Assembly (NCBI GenBank): GCA_964501535.1
Contig: CAZCSV010000002.1
Location: forward strand, 511,075-575,074
Origin: FEN-1279 sp964501535
Lineage (GTDB): Bacteria; Bacteroidota; Ignavibacteria; Tepidaquicellales; Tepidaquicellaceae
Direction of reading: 5' to 3'
Length of the DNA stretch: 64,000 nucleotides
Shown: one piece after another, positions 52,856-61,457 of the stretch
Layout of the letters: each line of letters opens with the position of its first letter
How positions within the stretch are numbered: position 1 is the first letter of the stretch
Notes under the pieces: generated by a model
Seen by the model: the letters and a program-made list of their open reading frames with translations, nothing else
The model's database searches: none
Told to the model about the DNA's origin: nothing
Program-made: the position numbers and the translations under genes

Positions 52856-53305
52856 ATGGAAAATATAGAAGAAAATATATCGAGTGAAGATAAAACACTG
52901 TCAATGCTCTGCCACCTTTCTATGACAATCGGAGGAATATTATTGCCCATTATCGTTTGGGCTATTAAAAAAGAACAGTCGAAATTCGTAAGGTACCATG
53001 CCCTGCAGTCAATCTTTTTTCAGTTGTCAATTTCGGTTGTTATTGCAATTGCCATTGTTGTTTTTGCGGTGGTAATAATTATTATGGGTGCAGGAATAAG
53101 TACTGCGGAACATCTGGAAAGCACTTCCGGAATATCTGCCGTAATGATAATCCTGTCATTCGTTTTTTTCGGAGTTATAACTGTTACCGCAGTAGGAGGG
53201 GTCGGATACAGCATCTACCTTGCAATAAAATCATACCAGGGAGAAAAAACGAAAATCCCTGTAATAGGAAAAATTATCTTCGAAAAAGTCTACGGGAATA
53301 AATAA
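52856..53305 (+). CDS. DUF4870-like small membrane protein
   Basis: 149 aa with three hydrophobic segments (about 20-40, 55-80, 95-120). The N-terminal block LSMLCHLSMTIGGILLPIIVW and FVRYHALQSIFFQLS are typical of DUF4870 (Tic20-like) membrane proteins. Function unknown. It starts 10 bp after the DUF1028 gene and is followed by a hairpin at 53311. Confidence 0.9.
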   Translation: MENIEENISSEDKTLSMLCHLSMTIGGILLPIIVWAIKKEQSKFVRYHALQSIFFQLSISVVIAIAIVVFAVVIIIMGAGISTAEHLESTSGISAVMIILSFVFFGVITVTAVGGVGYSIYLAIKSYQGEKTKIPVIGKIIFEKVYGNK

Positions 53306-53310
53306 TTTCG

Positions 53311-53343
53311 TTCGGGTGTCTTAAGTATATCGGGACACCCGAA
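53311..53343 (+). terminator. Probable terminator hairpin
   Basis: TTCGGGTGTC and GACACCCGAA are exact 10-bp inverted repeats around a 13-base loop, six bases after the DUF4870 gene. The following T run is weak (AAACATTTTATT). Confidence 0.65.
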
Positions 53344-53496
53344 AAACATTTTATTAAGAGCACTTTCCTTTTTATGATTGTAATATCATTTAAATCTTAT
53401 TCCATAGCATAAAAAAGCAAATCTATTTTAAAGAAAATCATACTGAAATTTTGTCGTTATTGTGCTTTATTATTTTATTATCTTTAAATTACAGGA

Positions 53497-54150
53497 ATGA
53501 AATTAATCAGAATTTCAATATTACTTTTTATCCTTCTTTTTGCTGATTTGGAAAAAGTAAATTCCCAGGAAATTAATTCGCATTTTGGGAAGAACCTGCA
53601 GGAATATATCCATTGTGAAGATTCAACAGAAAGACCAGTACGCAAGAGTTTCAACCCTTTTCTGCCTATATCGATTGGCGTTGCTACTTTTTTTTATCTT
53701 TTAAATCCGGTAATCCTTTATGAAAATGATAAGATAGCTCTTGGTATTACAAAAGAGATTTCTGTCGGATTCGGGAATTTTGGCGAGCACAGGTTCGCTT
53801 TTGAATATTCATATATTTTCAGGCAGAATTATGACCACCACTTCCGCCTAAGCTATAAATATGATAATTTTCTTACTTCGGGTTTGCAGCCTTCACACAA
53901 TTTGCAGGGGACTGGTGTGTTGACACTGGGTGCCGGATTTTTTCACGGACTGACCTATCACGGCGTTTTTCCGGAAATTACTTACGGATATTCAATAAGA
54001 AATCATAAACTTCTTATTTATCCTCATACGAAATTCAGATGGACGTATATTTTCGAGAAAACAAAATCGAATATTACCGATTTTTCATTCGGAATTATAA
54101 TTGGGTTTGCTAATCCTCTGATTGATAAAAAAATCAGGAGATATTATTAG
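53497..54150 (+). CDS. Predicted outer-membrane beta-barrel protein of the mla unit
   Basis: 217 aa. Signal peptide (about 1-23, ending VNSQ), then alternating-pattern strands rich in aromatic residues (RFAFEYSYIFRQNYDHHFRLS, split over two strands; GVLTLGAGFFHGLTYHG; KLLIYPHTKFRWTYIFEK; FSFGIIIGFANPL). This suggests a small barrel of about eight strands in the outer membrane (inference from pattern; no named family). It ends six bases before mlaE, so it is almost certainly in the same operon and could be the outer-membrane end of the lipid pathway. Confidence 0.75.
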   Translation: MKLIRISILLFILLFADLEKVNSQEINSHFGKNLQEYIHCEDSTERPVRKSFNPFLPISIGVATFFYLLNPVILYENDKIALGITKEISVGFGNFGEHRFAFEYSYIFRQNYDHHFRLSYKYDNFLTSGLQPSHNLQGTGVLTLGAGFFHGLTYHGVFPEITYGYSIRNHKLLIYPHTKFRWTYIFEKTKSNITDFSFGIIIGFANPLIDKKIRRYY

Positions 54151-54156
54151 AATTAT

Positions 54157-54927
54157 ATGAAAGAAAATATTATAAAAAAGCTTAAAAGAGTCTTCCTTGA
54201 AGTGGCAGATATTTTTTTATTTGCAGTCAAATATTGTGAAGAAGTTTTCAAGAAACCTTTTGAGATTAGCGAAACTCTGAAGCAATTCTATAATCTCGGA
54301 AATAATTCTCTGCCTCTTGTGAGTGTGACAGGATTGATTATCGGGCTTACACTGGCTTTGCAGCTGAAACCTACATTGGCTAAGTTCGGTGCAGAGTCGT
54401 TAATTCCAAGTACCCTTGCAATAGCAGTTTTCAGGGAAATAGGTCCTGTGATTACAGCCTTGATTTGTGCGGGCAAGATGGGCTCGGGAATCGGAGCCGA
54501 ACTGGGCTCGATGAAAGTGTCCGAGCAAATCGCAGCAATGGAGGTATCCTCCATTAATCCGTTTAAGTACCTTGTTGTTACAAGAATTACTGCGGCTACT
54601 TTGATGGTGCCGTTGCTTGTTATTTATTCAAATGCTTTATCGCTTGCAGGAGGATTTATTGCCGCAAATTTATCCGGCGATATAAGCCTTAAACTCTACT
54701 GGTCAAAAATTTTTAATTCACTGTATTTCGATGATATAATACCCTCGACCATAAAGACTTTTGCGTTCGGCTTTGTAATTGGTTTAATTGGGTGTTATAA
54801 AGGATATAACTGCAGCAGGGGAACCGAGAGCGTCGGTAAAGCAGCTAATACTTCGGTGGTCATGGCATCTTTTTTGATAATATTTCTTGACCTCATAGCC
54901 GTACAAATAGCTAGTTTATTATATTAA
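54157..54927 (+). CDS. mlaE: MlaE-type lipid ABC transporter permease
   Basis: Inner-membrane permease of the MCE/Mla phospholipid transport system. 256 aa, five hydrophobic segments; family blocks LVSVTGLIIGLTLALQLKP, FREIGPVITALICAGKMGSG, IGAELGSMKVSEQIAAMEV and FGFVIGLIGCYKGYNCSRGT. The last base overlaps the start of mlaF. Confidence 0.95.
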   Translation: MKENIIKKLKRVFLEVADIFLFAVKYCEEVFKKPFEISETLKQFYNLGNNSLPLVSVTGLIIGLTLALQLKPTLAKFGAESLIPSTLAIAVFREIGPVITALICAGKMGSGIGAELGSMKVSEQIAAMEVSSINPFKYLVVTRITAATLMVPLLVIYSNALSLAGGFIAANLSGDISLKLYWSKIFNSLYFDDIIPSTIKTFAFGFVIGLIGCYKGYNCSRGTESVGKAANTSVVMASFLIIFLDLIAVQIASLLY

Positions 54928-55661
54928 TGGAAAAAGAAATTGTAATATCGATTAAGCATTTAAAAAAATCATTCGGGGATTGTACCGTTCTGAATGATGT
55001 GAACCTTGATGTATGCAGGGGTGAATCTGTCGTATTGCTTGGTAAATCAGGAACCGGAAAATCGGTTATCCTTCAGAATATAGTAGGACTTCTTTACCCC
55101 GATGAAGGTGAGGTTACAGTATTGCATAGAAATGTATCAGAACTCGATGATGATAGTTTAATAGTGCTGAGAAAAAAAATTGGCTTTTTATTTCAGAGCG
55201 GTGCATTGTACGATTCGATGACTTTGAGAGAAAATCTGGAGTTCCCGTTGAGAAGACATTTTAAAGAATTAAAAGAAAACGAGATAAACGAACTTGTCGA
55301 AGAGTCGCTCGAAGATGTCGGTTTGTTTCCTGCAATAGATAAAATGCCTTCGGAATTATCGGGCGGAATGAAAAAACGCGCCGGACTTGCAAGAACGATA
55401 ATTCTTCAGCCCGAAATAATGCTGTATGATGAGCCTACTACCGGACTCGACCCTTCAACATCGAGAGAAATCAGTCACCTGATTTTGAAAATGCAGGAAA
55501 AGTTCAAAGTGAGTTCTCTTATCGTAACACACGATATGGTTTGTACGAAACTGATATCCGATAAAATAGCAGTCTTGAACGAGGGTAAAATAATAAAAAT
55601 AGGTACATACGATGAACTGTCTAAATTAAATGAACCATTTATAAAATCATTTTTTATTTAA
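54927..55661 (+). CDS. mlaF: MlaF-type lipid ABC transporter ATPase
   Basis: 244 aa ATPase that drives MlaE. Walker A is GKSGTGKSVILQNI, the Q-loop is FLFQSGALYDSMT (the typical MlaF sequence), the signature is LSGGMKKRAGLARTI, Walker B is PEIMLYDEPTTGLDP and the H-loop is IVTHDM. It follows mlaE with a one-base overlap and precedes mlaD by 7 bp. Confidence 0.96.
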   Translation: MEKEIVISIKHLKKSFGDCTVLNDVNLDVCRGESVVLLGKSGTGKSVILQNIVGLLYPDEGEVTVLHRNVSELDDDSLIVLRKKIGFLFQSGALYDSMTLRENLEFPLRRHFKELKENEINELVEESLEDVGLFPAIDKMPSELSGGMKKRAGLARTIILQPEIMLYDEPTTGLDPSTSREISHLILKMQEKFKVSSLIVTHDMVCTKLISDKIAVLNEGKIIKIGTYDELSKLNEPFIKSFFI

Positions 55662-55668
55662 AAGTTTT

Positions 55669-56718
55669 ATGAGAAAAGAAATATCAAAGAAAATTCAGGT
55701 CGGTGCTTTTATAGTAATTGGAGTTCTTTTTTTTACGATTGCACTTTTTGTGATAAGCAGTAATAAGAATTTGTTTTCTTCCACATTTCAGCTGAACAGT
55801 GTCTTTCAAAATGTCAGCGGCTTGCAGGAGGGCGGCAGTGTCAATTTTGCAGGGATAAGAGTCGGAATCGTAAGAAAAATTTCTATAAAAAGCGGTACTG
55901 AAGTAATAGTGCTGATGGAGATTGATGAAAAAGTACAGGATTTTATAAAAAAGGACTCAAAAGCCGCTATTGTTTCTGAGGGATTAATTGGTAATAAAAT
56001 TGTGGAGATTACTGCTGGAGGTATTACATCAAAAAGCGTTATAGACGGGGATTACATTGAATCAATAGTGCCGATAAGCGCTGAAGATATTTTCAAAAGT
56101 CTTAAAGATGTAGGCGATAAGGCATCGGATTTAACAAAAGATTTGTCCGATATCATCAGGAAAGTTAACTCCGGAGAAGGAACGCTCGGTCAGTTGATTA
56201 GCAATGAATCCCTGTACCACGGTGTGGACTCTACCATGCGTGGATTCGCAAGGTATTCCGGCGAAATCGGAGGTGTTATTAATTCATTTAAGAGGACGAT
56301 TGATTTAGTAACCAATAATCTCGATGAACTCACAAAAGATTTACGCTCGGTTACTAAAAACATTGCCGAAATTACAGATAAAATTAATTCGAGTGAAAGT
56401 GTGGTAGGTACTTTACTTACGGATACCGTATTCGCTAATAACCTTAAAGAAATTGTCACTAACGCAAATATAGTAACAAAAAATCTGGAGGAAGGGTCGT
56501 CAGGTTTTTCACAGAATATGGAGGCGTTGAAGCATAATTTTTTCTTTAAAGGATATTTTGAGGATATTGGATACTGGGATAAAGCCGATTTCGAAAAGAA
56601 ATTTGAAAATAAACAGAAAGAACTGAAAAGGAACGAAGAGGAACTGAAAAAACTGCAGAAGAAGCTCGATGAACTTAATAAAATGATTGAACTGAAAGAA
56701 CAGGAACTAAACAAATAA
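55669..56718 (+). CDS. mlaD: MlaD-type MCE lipid-binding protein
   Basis: 349 aa. One N-terminal membrane anchor (about 10-30, VGAFIVIGVLFFTIALFVIS), then the MCE domain (about 38-125) with FQNVSGLQEGGSVNFAGIRV and SEGLIGNKIVEIT. A helical region follows (about 140-300), and a strongly charged coiled coil forms the tail (about 305-349, KQKELKRNEEELKKLQKKLD). MCE proteins form hexameric rings that carry lipid between membranes. It closes the operon; mlaB and mlaC are absent. Confidence 0.93.
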   Translation: MRKEISKKIQVGAFIVIGVLFFTIALFVISSNKNLFSSTFQLNSVFQNVSGLQEGGSVNFAGIRVGIVRKISIKSGTEVIVLMEIDEKVQDFIKKDSKAAIVSEGLIGNKIVEITAGGITSKSVIDGDYIESIVPISAEDIFKSLKDVGDKASDLTKDLSDIIRKVNSGEGTLGQLISNESLYHGVDSTMRGFARYSGEIGGVINSFKRTIDLVTNNLDELTKDLRSVTKNIAEITDKINSSESVVGTLLTDTVFANNLKEIVTNANIVTKNLEEGSSGFSQNMEALKHNFFFKGYFEDIGYWDKADFEKKFENKQKELKRNEEELKKLQKKLDELNKMIELKEQELNK

Positions 56719-56853
56719 TATTTAAAAAATCCGTTTGCTCCCGATAACAAATTTTTGGAAAATGTATTACATTTTTTCGTTTATAACTTTAATATCACCG
56801 ATTTGATTTTTATTTTGCTTATGTAATGGTAAATGGAATTATAGTTGTACAAA

Positions 56854-57648
56854 ATGATTGATTTTACAATTTCGGTCTATAGAAGAATTATCGAGGAATT
56901 TATAAAGAACGGATATTCCTTCCAGGGATTTAAATCGTTTTTGACTCAACCTTATGAAAAGGTCGTTATTATGCGGCATGATGTGGACAGGCTTCCTGAA
57001 AATGCTTTACTTTTGGCTTGCATAGAGAAGGAATACGAAATCAAATCAACTTATTTTTTCCGCATAATAAAAAGCGTTTTTAAAAAAAACATAATTGAAG
57101 AAATTGCCGAAATCGGTCACGAAATAGGCTATCACTACGAAGAGCCGGATACCGTAAATAAAAAATATAAAGGTAAAATATCGGAAGAAAAACTTTTCGG
57201 GGAAGCCTTGGAATTATTCGGGCGGAATATAAAAACGTTTAGGCAAATTTATCCCGTGGAAACTATCTGCATGCACGGAAGTCCGCTCTCGAAATTTGAT
57301 AATAAGGATATGTGGATTAATAAAAGCTACAGGGAATACAGCATTATAGGAGAACCCTATTTTGACATAGATTATTCTAAGGTTGCTTACCTTACAGATA
57401 CAGGGCGTAAGTGGAATAAACAAAATATTAATATTAGGGATAAGGTAAATTCGGTCTTGAATTTTAAAATAAAAAACTCATACGATTTAATAAACAAGAT
57501 AAAAAGTTTTCCGGATAAAATAATAATGAATACGCATCCCCAAAGATGGTTCCCCCCAGGGATGAAGTGGGCTAAGGAATATGTTTTGCAAAATCAAAAA
57601 AATTTGATTAAGTATTTCTTAAACAGGAGAAACCGTAAAAGTAATTGA
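56854..57648 (+). CDS. Polysaccharide deacetylase-like protein
   Basis: 264 aa from ATG 56854; a TTG at 56845 is a weaker alternative. The NodB-type metal motif is visible as VVIMRHDVDRLPENA (HDVD), STYFFRI and EIGHEIGYHYEEP; a later His lies in CMHGSPLS and NTHPQRW. The C-terminal barrel is short, and no signal peptide is seen, so it is a cytoplasmic member of the deacetylase family; many such proteins in Bacteroidota sit in glycan clusters. The substrate is unknown. Confidence 0.8.
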   Translation: MIDFTISVYRRIIEEFIKNGYSFQGFKSFLTQPYEKVVIMRHDVDRLPENALLLACIEKEYEIKSTYFFRIIKSVFKKNIIEEIAEIGHEIGYHYEEPDTVNKKYKGKISEEKLFGEALELFGRNIKTFRQIYPVETICMHGSPLSKFDNKDMWINKSYREYSIIGEPYFDIDYSKVAYLTDTGRKWNKQNINIRDKVNSVLNFKIKNSYDLINKIKSFPDKIIMNTHPQRWFPPGMKWAKEYVLQNQKNLIKYFLNRRNRKSN

Positions 57649-57777
57649 TACATCGCTCTATTAAATCTGGAATATTTACACCAGTAAAAGATAACGTTTT
57701 TTTTTGTATTATCTTAATATTACTTTTATTTAAATCAATAATTGTTAACTTTTTAAAATCAATAAACATTTAGAAAA

Positions 57778-59328
57778 ATGGCAGATAAAGAAAAATTCAT
57801 TGCCCAAATAAATGAGGGCTATAACTTCAAAGGTGACTTTATTGTACTTGGGACATCGATTTTAGAACTGGAAGCTCTACCGGATGTCCATATAAAACTT
57901 CCTCTGAAAACATTAAACAGGCATGGCTTAATTGCTGGGGCAACCGGTACCGGAAAAACAAAGACTCTTCAAATACTTGCAGAAGGATTCTCCTCGAAAA
58001 GTATACCTTCTTTTGTAATGGATATTAAAGGTGATTTCAGCGGAATTGCTATGCCTGGCGAAAAGAATGAAAAAATAACGGAAAGAATGAATAAAATTGG
58101 ATTACCTTTCGAGCCTTCAGGATTTCCCGTTGAATTACTTACAATTTCCAATGAAAAAGGTGCGAGATTAAGAGCTACAGTGTCGGAGTTCGGTCCTGTT
58201 CTGTTTTCTAAAATGCTCGGTCTGAATGATGCTCAGACAGGCGTTATGGCAATGATTTTCAAGTATTGTGACGATAATAAACTCCCTCTGCTGGATTTGA
58301 AGGATATGATAAAAATGCTTCAATATATTAGCAATGAAGGGAAAAATGAACTTCAGAAATCTTACGGTAATATTGCAACAACTTCCGTCGGGACAATCTT
58401 AAGAAAAGTAATTGAACTTGAACAGCAGGGAGCAGATATGTTTTTCGGCGAAACTTCTTTCGAAGTGGAAGACCTTGTGAGAACCGATAATCAGGGGCGA
58501 GGCATCATTTCTATTATCAGGCTTACGGATATTCAAAGCAAACCGAAGTTGTTTTCTACGTTTCTGCTTTGCCTTCTCGTGGAAATATATAATACGTTTC
58601 CGGAGGCCGGTGACCTTGACCAGCCGAAACTGGTCATGTTCATAGACGAAGCTCACTTAATTTTCAGTGAAGCTACTAAGGAACTCTTAGACCAGATTGA
58701 AGCAATAATAAAACTGATACGCTCGAAAGGCGTCGGGATATTTTTCTGCACACAGAATCCCGTAGATATACCCGATTCGGTACTTGCTCAGCTTGGATTG
58801 AAGATTCAACATGCCTTAAGGGCATTTACTGCAAAAGACAGAAAGCAAATAAAACTGATTGCGGAAAATTATCCTTTATCCGAATTTTATAAAACTGAAG
58901 ATATGCTTACTTCTTTAGGAACTGGTGAAGCGGCAATTTCGGTATTAAATGAAAAAGGAAATCCCGCACCCTTATCCGCTACTTTGGTCTGCGCTCCGCG
59001 TTCACGAATGGATATACTCACGAACGAAGAAATTAATTCCATCGTTTCGAAATCGAAGCTTGTTCAGAAATATAACGAGGTCCTCGATAGGGAAAGTGCT
59101 TTTGAAATTCTGAAGAAGAAACTTGAAGAATCGGAAAAAATTGAAGAGGAACAAAAAAGAGAAGAACTGCAAAAAGAAAAACCCCAGAAACCATCTACGG
59201 TCGAAAAAGTCCTCAGGAGTTCCACCGCAAGACAGGTCGGAACTACAGTAGCGAGAGAAATTACCCGGGGACTTTTGGGTGTGCTCGGAATCGGTGGAAG
59301 TACAAGAAAGAAAAAAAGCTGGTTTTGA
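57778..59328 (+). CDS. HerA/YjgR-like DUF853 ATPase
   Basis: 516 aa AAA+ RecA-like ATPase of the HerA/FtsK group (YjgR, DUF853). Walker A is GATGTGKTKTLQIL (about 60-72), Walker B is LVMFIDEAHLIFSEAT, and FCTQNPVDIPDSVLAQLG plus GLKIQHALRAFTAKD are typical of the family. A charged coiled stretch (about 455-485) and a Gly-rich basic tail (GLLGVLGIGGSTRKKKSW) end the protein. The family is widespread, of unclear role, possibly in DNA translocation or conjugation-like processes; here it is chromosomal and single. Confidence 0.92.
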   Translation: MADKEKFIAQINEGYNFKGDFIVLGTSILELEALPDVHIKLPLKTLNRHGLIAGATGTGKTKTLQILAEGFSSKSIPSFVMDIKGDFSGIAMPGEKNEKITERMNKIGLPFEPSGFPVELLTISNEKGARLRATVSEFGPVLFSKMLGLNDAQTGVMAMIFKYCDDNKLPLLDLKDMIKMLQYISNEGKNELQKSYGNIATTSVGTILRKVIELEQQGADMFFGETSFEVEDLVRTDNQGRGIISIIRLTDIQSKPKLFSTFLLCLLVEIYNTFPEAGDLDQPKLVMFIDEAHLIFSEATKELLDQIEAIIKLIRSKGVGIFFCTQNPVDIPDSVLAQLGLKIQHALRAFTAKDRKQIKLIAENYPLSEFYKTEDMLTSLGTGEAAISVLNEKGNPAPLSATLVCAPRSRMDILTNEEINSIVSKSKLVQKYNEVLDRESAFEILKKKLEESEKIEEEQKREELQKEKPQKPSTVEKVLRSSTARQVGTTVAREITRGLLGVLGIGGSTRKKKSWF

Positions 59329-59332
59329 TGTT

Positions 59333-59611
59333 ATGAAAAAAAATATTTTAATAATTGCAATTTTTATTCCGCTTGTATTTTTCTCGTGTTCGAAAAACGA
59401 ACCCGAAAATCCCGAAGACAGTCAATACGTATATGTTTGCACCAGCAACTCGGCTAAAACATATCACTTGGATAGAAATTGTCCTCGTTTAAAAAATTGC
59501 AGCGAAGATATTCTTGAAGTTACACGGAAAAAAGCTCGTGAAAACGAAAGAATAGTCTGCAGTGATTGTGAAAAAAGGAAAAAGAAAGCAGATAAAGATA
59601 CCGTGAAATAA
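59333..59611 (+). CDS. Small Cys-rich lipoprotein
   Basis: 92 aa starting 4 bp after the HerA-like gene. A further in-frame start upstream would run into that gene; ATG 59333 opens the signal peptide. The signal MKKNILIIAIFIPLVFFSC has lipobox Cys19. The mature part carries VCTSNSAKTYHLDRNCPRL, then KNCSE and IVCSDCEKRKKK: four or five cysteines and a His arranged like a small zinc- or metal-binding unit. I recall similar short proteins in Bacteroidota, but I know of no assigned function. Confidence 0.75.
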   Translation: MKKNILIIAIFIPLVFFSCSKNEPENPEDSQYVYVCTSNSAKTYHLDRNCPRLKNCSEDILEVTRKKARENERIVCSDCEKRKKKADKDTVK

Positions 59612-59704
59612 AATTTACCCTGCACAGTCCTTTTTGCTTGCTGCTTTTTTTTAAGATTGTTAAAATTTAACAATTGAATTTCTCCGGGAGCGGATTTAAA
59701 AATG

Positions 59705-60157
59705 CTATAGTGCTGAAACGGCAAGAGCGAATATCAATCCTATTACAGATTGCAAAATTAATCTTTGCCATTTTATTACCTCTCCCTTTTTTGTGAATAT
59801 AAGTCCGTAAGGAGTCCACCATGCCCAGCTAATCTGGTTCCCAAGAACCTGTTTAGTGAAATTACCCCTGTCCTTGTATATATTAAGCGAATTGCAGTAA
59901 AAATAAAAAATTATGTCGCATCCCCAGCTCCACCAGATAATATTGAATCCGACCACAGACTGCCAGCTAATAAATATTAAAAGAAAAACTGAAACTAGTA
60001 ACTGGACTATACTCTGGGAAATGCGGTAAGGATTAATGAAATTTATATTAACCCAGTTTCTTCTTAAACTGATGTTATGCCCTATGTAATCATAAAGAGC
60101 GAAAACAGCGGCTCCGATAAACGACCAGATAAAATTATAAAATATCTGATTTAACAT
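59705..60157 (-). CDS. Hypothetical polytopic membrane protein
   Basis: 150 aa with four hydrophobic segments and many Trp/Tyr (FIWSFIGAAVFALYDYIG, IVQLLVSVFLLIFISW, IIWWSWGCDIIFYFYC, LILQSVIGLIFALAV). No family recognised. It is on the same strand as the dsr-like operon, 91 bp after the cysteine desulfurase gene, so co-transcription is possible but not certain. Confidence 0.7.
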   Translation of the reverse strand: MLNQIFYNFIWSFIGAAVFALYDYIGHNISLRRNWVNINFINPYRISQSIVQLLVSVFLLIFISWQSVVGFNIIWWSWGCDIIFYFYCNSLNIYKDRGNFTKQVLGNQISWAWWTPYGLIFTKKGEVIKWQRLILQSVIGLIFALAVSAL

Positions 60158-60248
60158 TATATCCTTAATGTGTATATAATTTTGACAATTAATCTAAAAG
60201 AAAAGAATAATATTTTTAAGATATACTGGCAAATTCCGAGAATTCCTT

Positions 60249-61418
60249 TTAATTCTGCTTTCTTAATGCAGCTATCTCTGTCACTGCTTCAATGGCTTTG
60301 TTAATATGCTCTTCGGTATTAAAAGGACCAACGCTTAAACGGACTGTACCGTGAATCTTATCTGTGCCTAAACCTACGTGTACTAACGGAGCACATTGTA
60401 AACCTGTACGGCAGGCAATGTTGTAATCAACATCGAGCATCGTACCTACGTCTCCGGCATCGAAACCTTTTATGTTAAAACTTAATACTGGATTGTGGTT
60501 TTCTTTACTATATGCACAATATGTTATAACGTTATCGATATTTTGGATTCCATTGCGGAGCTTCTCCCATAGTGACATTTCCTTGTTATGCAGGGAATCT
60601 ATTCCGTTTTGTTGAATCCATTTTACACCCGCATTCAAACCTGCCACACCGACAAGATTAAGCGTACCGCATTCGAGCCGGTAAGGAAATTCTTCAAGAT
60701 GTGTTTTCTGAGCTGAACGTACACCTGTCCCTCCAAAGCGTGTACCTCTTACGGGTACATTATCCATTACGTATGACCCGCCAATTCCCGTAGGACCCAT
60801 AAGGCATTTATGTCCAGTGAATACTAGTACATCTATTCCCATTGCCTGCATATCTAACGGAATAGAGCCCGCACTCTGTGTAGTATCGACAACGAATATT
60901 ACCCCTGCTTCTTTGCATATTTTACCAATCTCGGCAATCGGCTGAACCGTCCCAATCACATTTGAGCAGTGATTTATTACAGCCATCTTCGTGGTTTTTT
61001 GTATAGCTTTCTTAACATCATCGGGATTTATGTATCCTTTTTCATCGAACATTAAGCGTGTTACTTCAATGGTTTTATCTCTTTCTAAATGATACAAAGG
61101 ACGCAAAACGGAATTATGCTCGAGCATAGTTGTTATTATATGGTCACCCTTGTAAGCTAATCCCTGAATTATCATATTAAGCGAGTCGCTTGCGTTGTAA
61201 CTGAATGTTAATCTGTTGATATCTTCCCCCCCATTGAAAAACTCGGTTAGCAGTTTACGCGTATGCATAACTATTTCTTCGGCTTCCAAAGCGGCGTCGA
61301 ATCCGGACCTTCCGGGATTAACTCCGTGCTCACGGTAAAAACTATCCATAAACTTATATACACTGTCAGGTTTTGGATATGATGTAGCAGAATTATCGAG
61401 GTATATTAAATTATTCAT
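60249..61418 (-). CDS. Cysteine desulfurase, class V aminotransferase family
   Basis: 389 aa PLP enzyme that takes sulfur from cysteine as a persulfide. PLP Lys lies in FTGHKCLMGPTGIGGSYV; the catalytic Cys is in CRTGLQCAPLVHVGLG near the C terminus, the position used by the NifS/IscS-like group close to TIGR01977. YLDNSATSYPKPDSVY opens the protein. Its gene follows the dsrK-like gene (39 bp) and is the last of the dsrC-dsrM-dsrK set, suggesting that it feeds or discharges the sulfur carrier DsrC (inference). Confidence 0.92.
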   Translation of the reverse strand: MNNLIYLDNSATSYPKPDSVYKFMDSFYREHGVNPGRSGFDAALEAEEIVMHTRKLLTEFFNGGEDINRLTFSYNASDSLNMIIQGLAYKGDHIITTMLEHNSVLRPLYHLERDKTIEVTRLMFDEKGYINPDDVKKAIQKTTKMAVINHCSNVIGTVQPIAEIGKICKEAGVIFVVDTTQSAGSIPLDMQAMGIDVLVFTGHKCLMGPTGIGGSYVMDNVPVRGTRFGGTGVRSAQKTHLEEFPYRLECGTLNLVGVAGLNAGVKWIQQNGIDSLHNKEMSLWEKLRNGIQNIDNVITYCAYSKENHNPVLSFNIKGFDAGDVGTMLDVDYNIACRTGLQCAPLVHVGLGTDKIHGTVRLSVGPFNTEEHINKAIEAVTEIAALRKQN

Positions 61419-61457
61419 AACAGTTATTTAGTTGATTATAATATTTATGTAATATTT

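Noticed and set aside
57778..59328. HerA-like ATPase as part of a phage-defence system.
   Set aside because: No nuclease, SIR2 or other defence partner is adjacent; DUF853/YjgR proteins are widespread single chromosomal genes.
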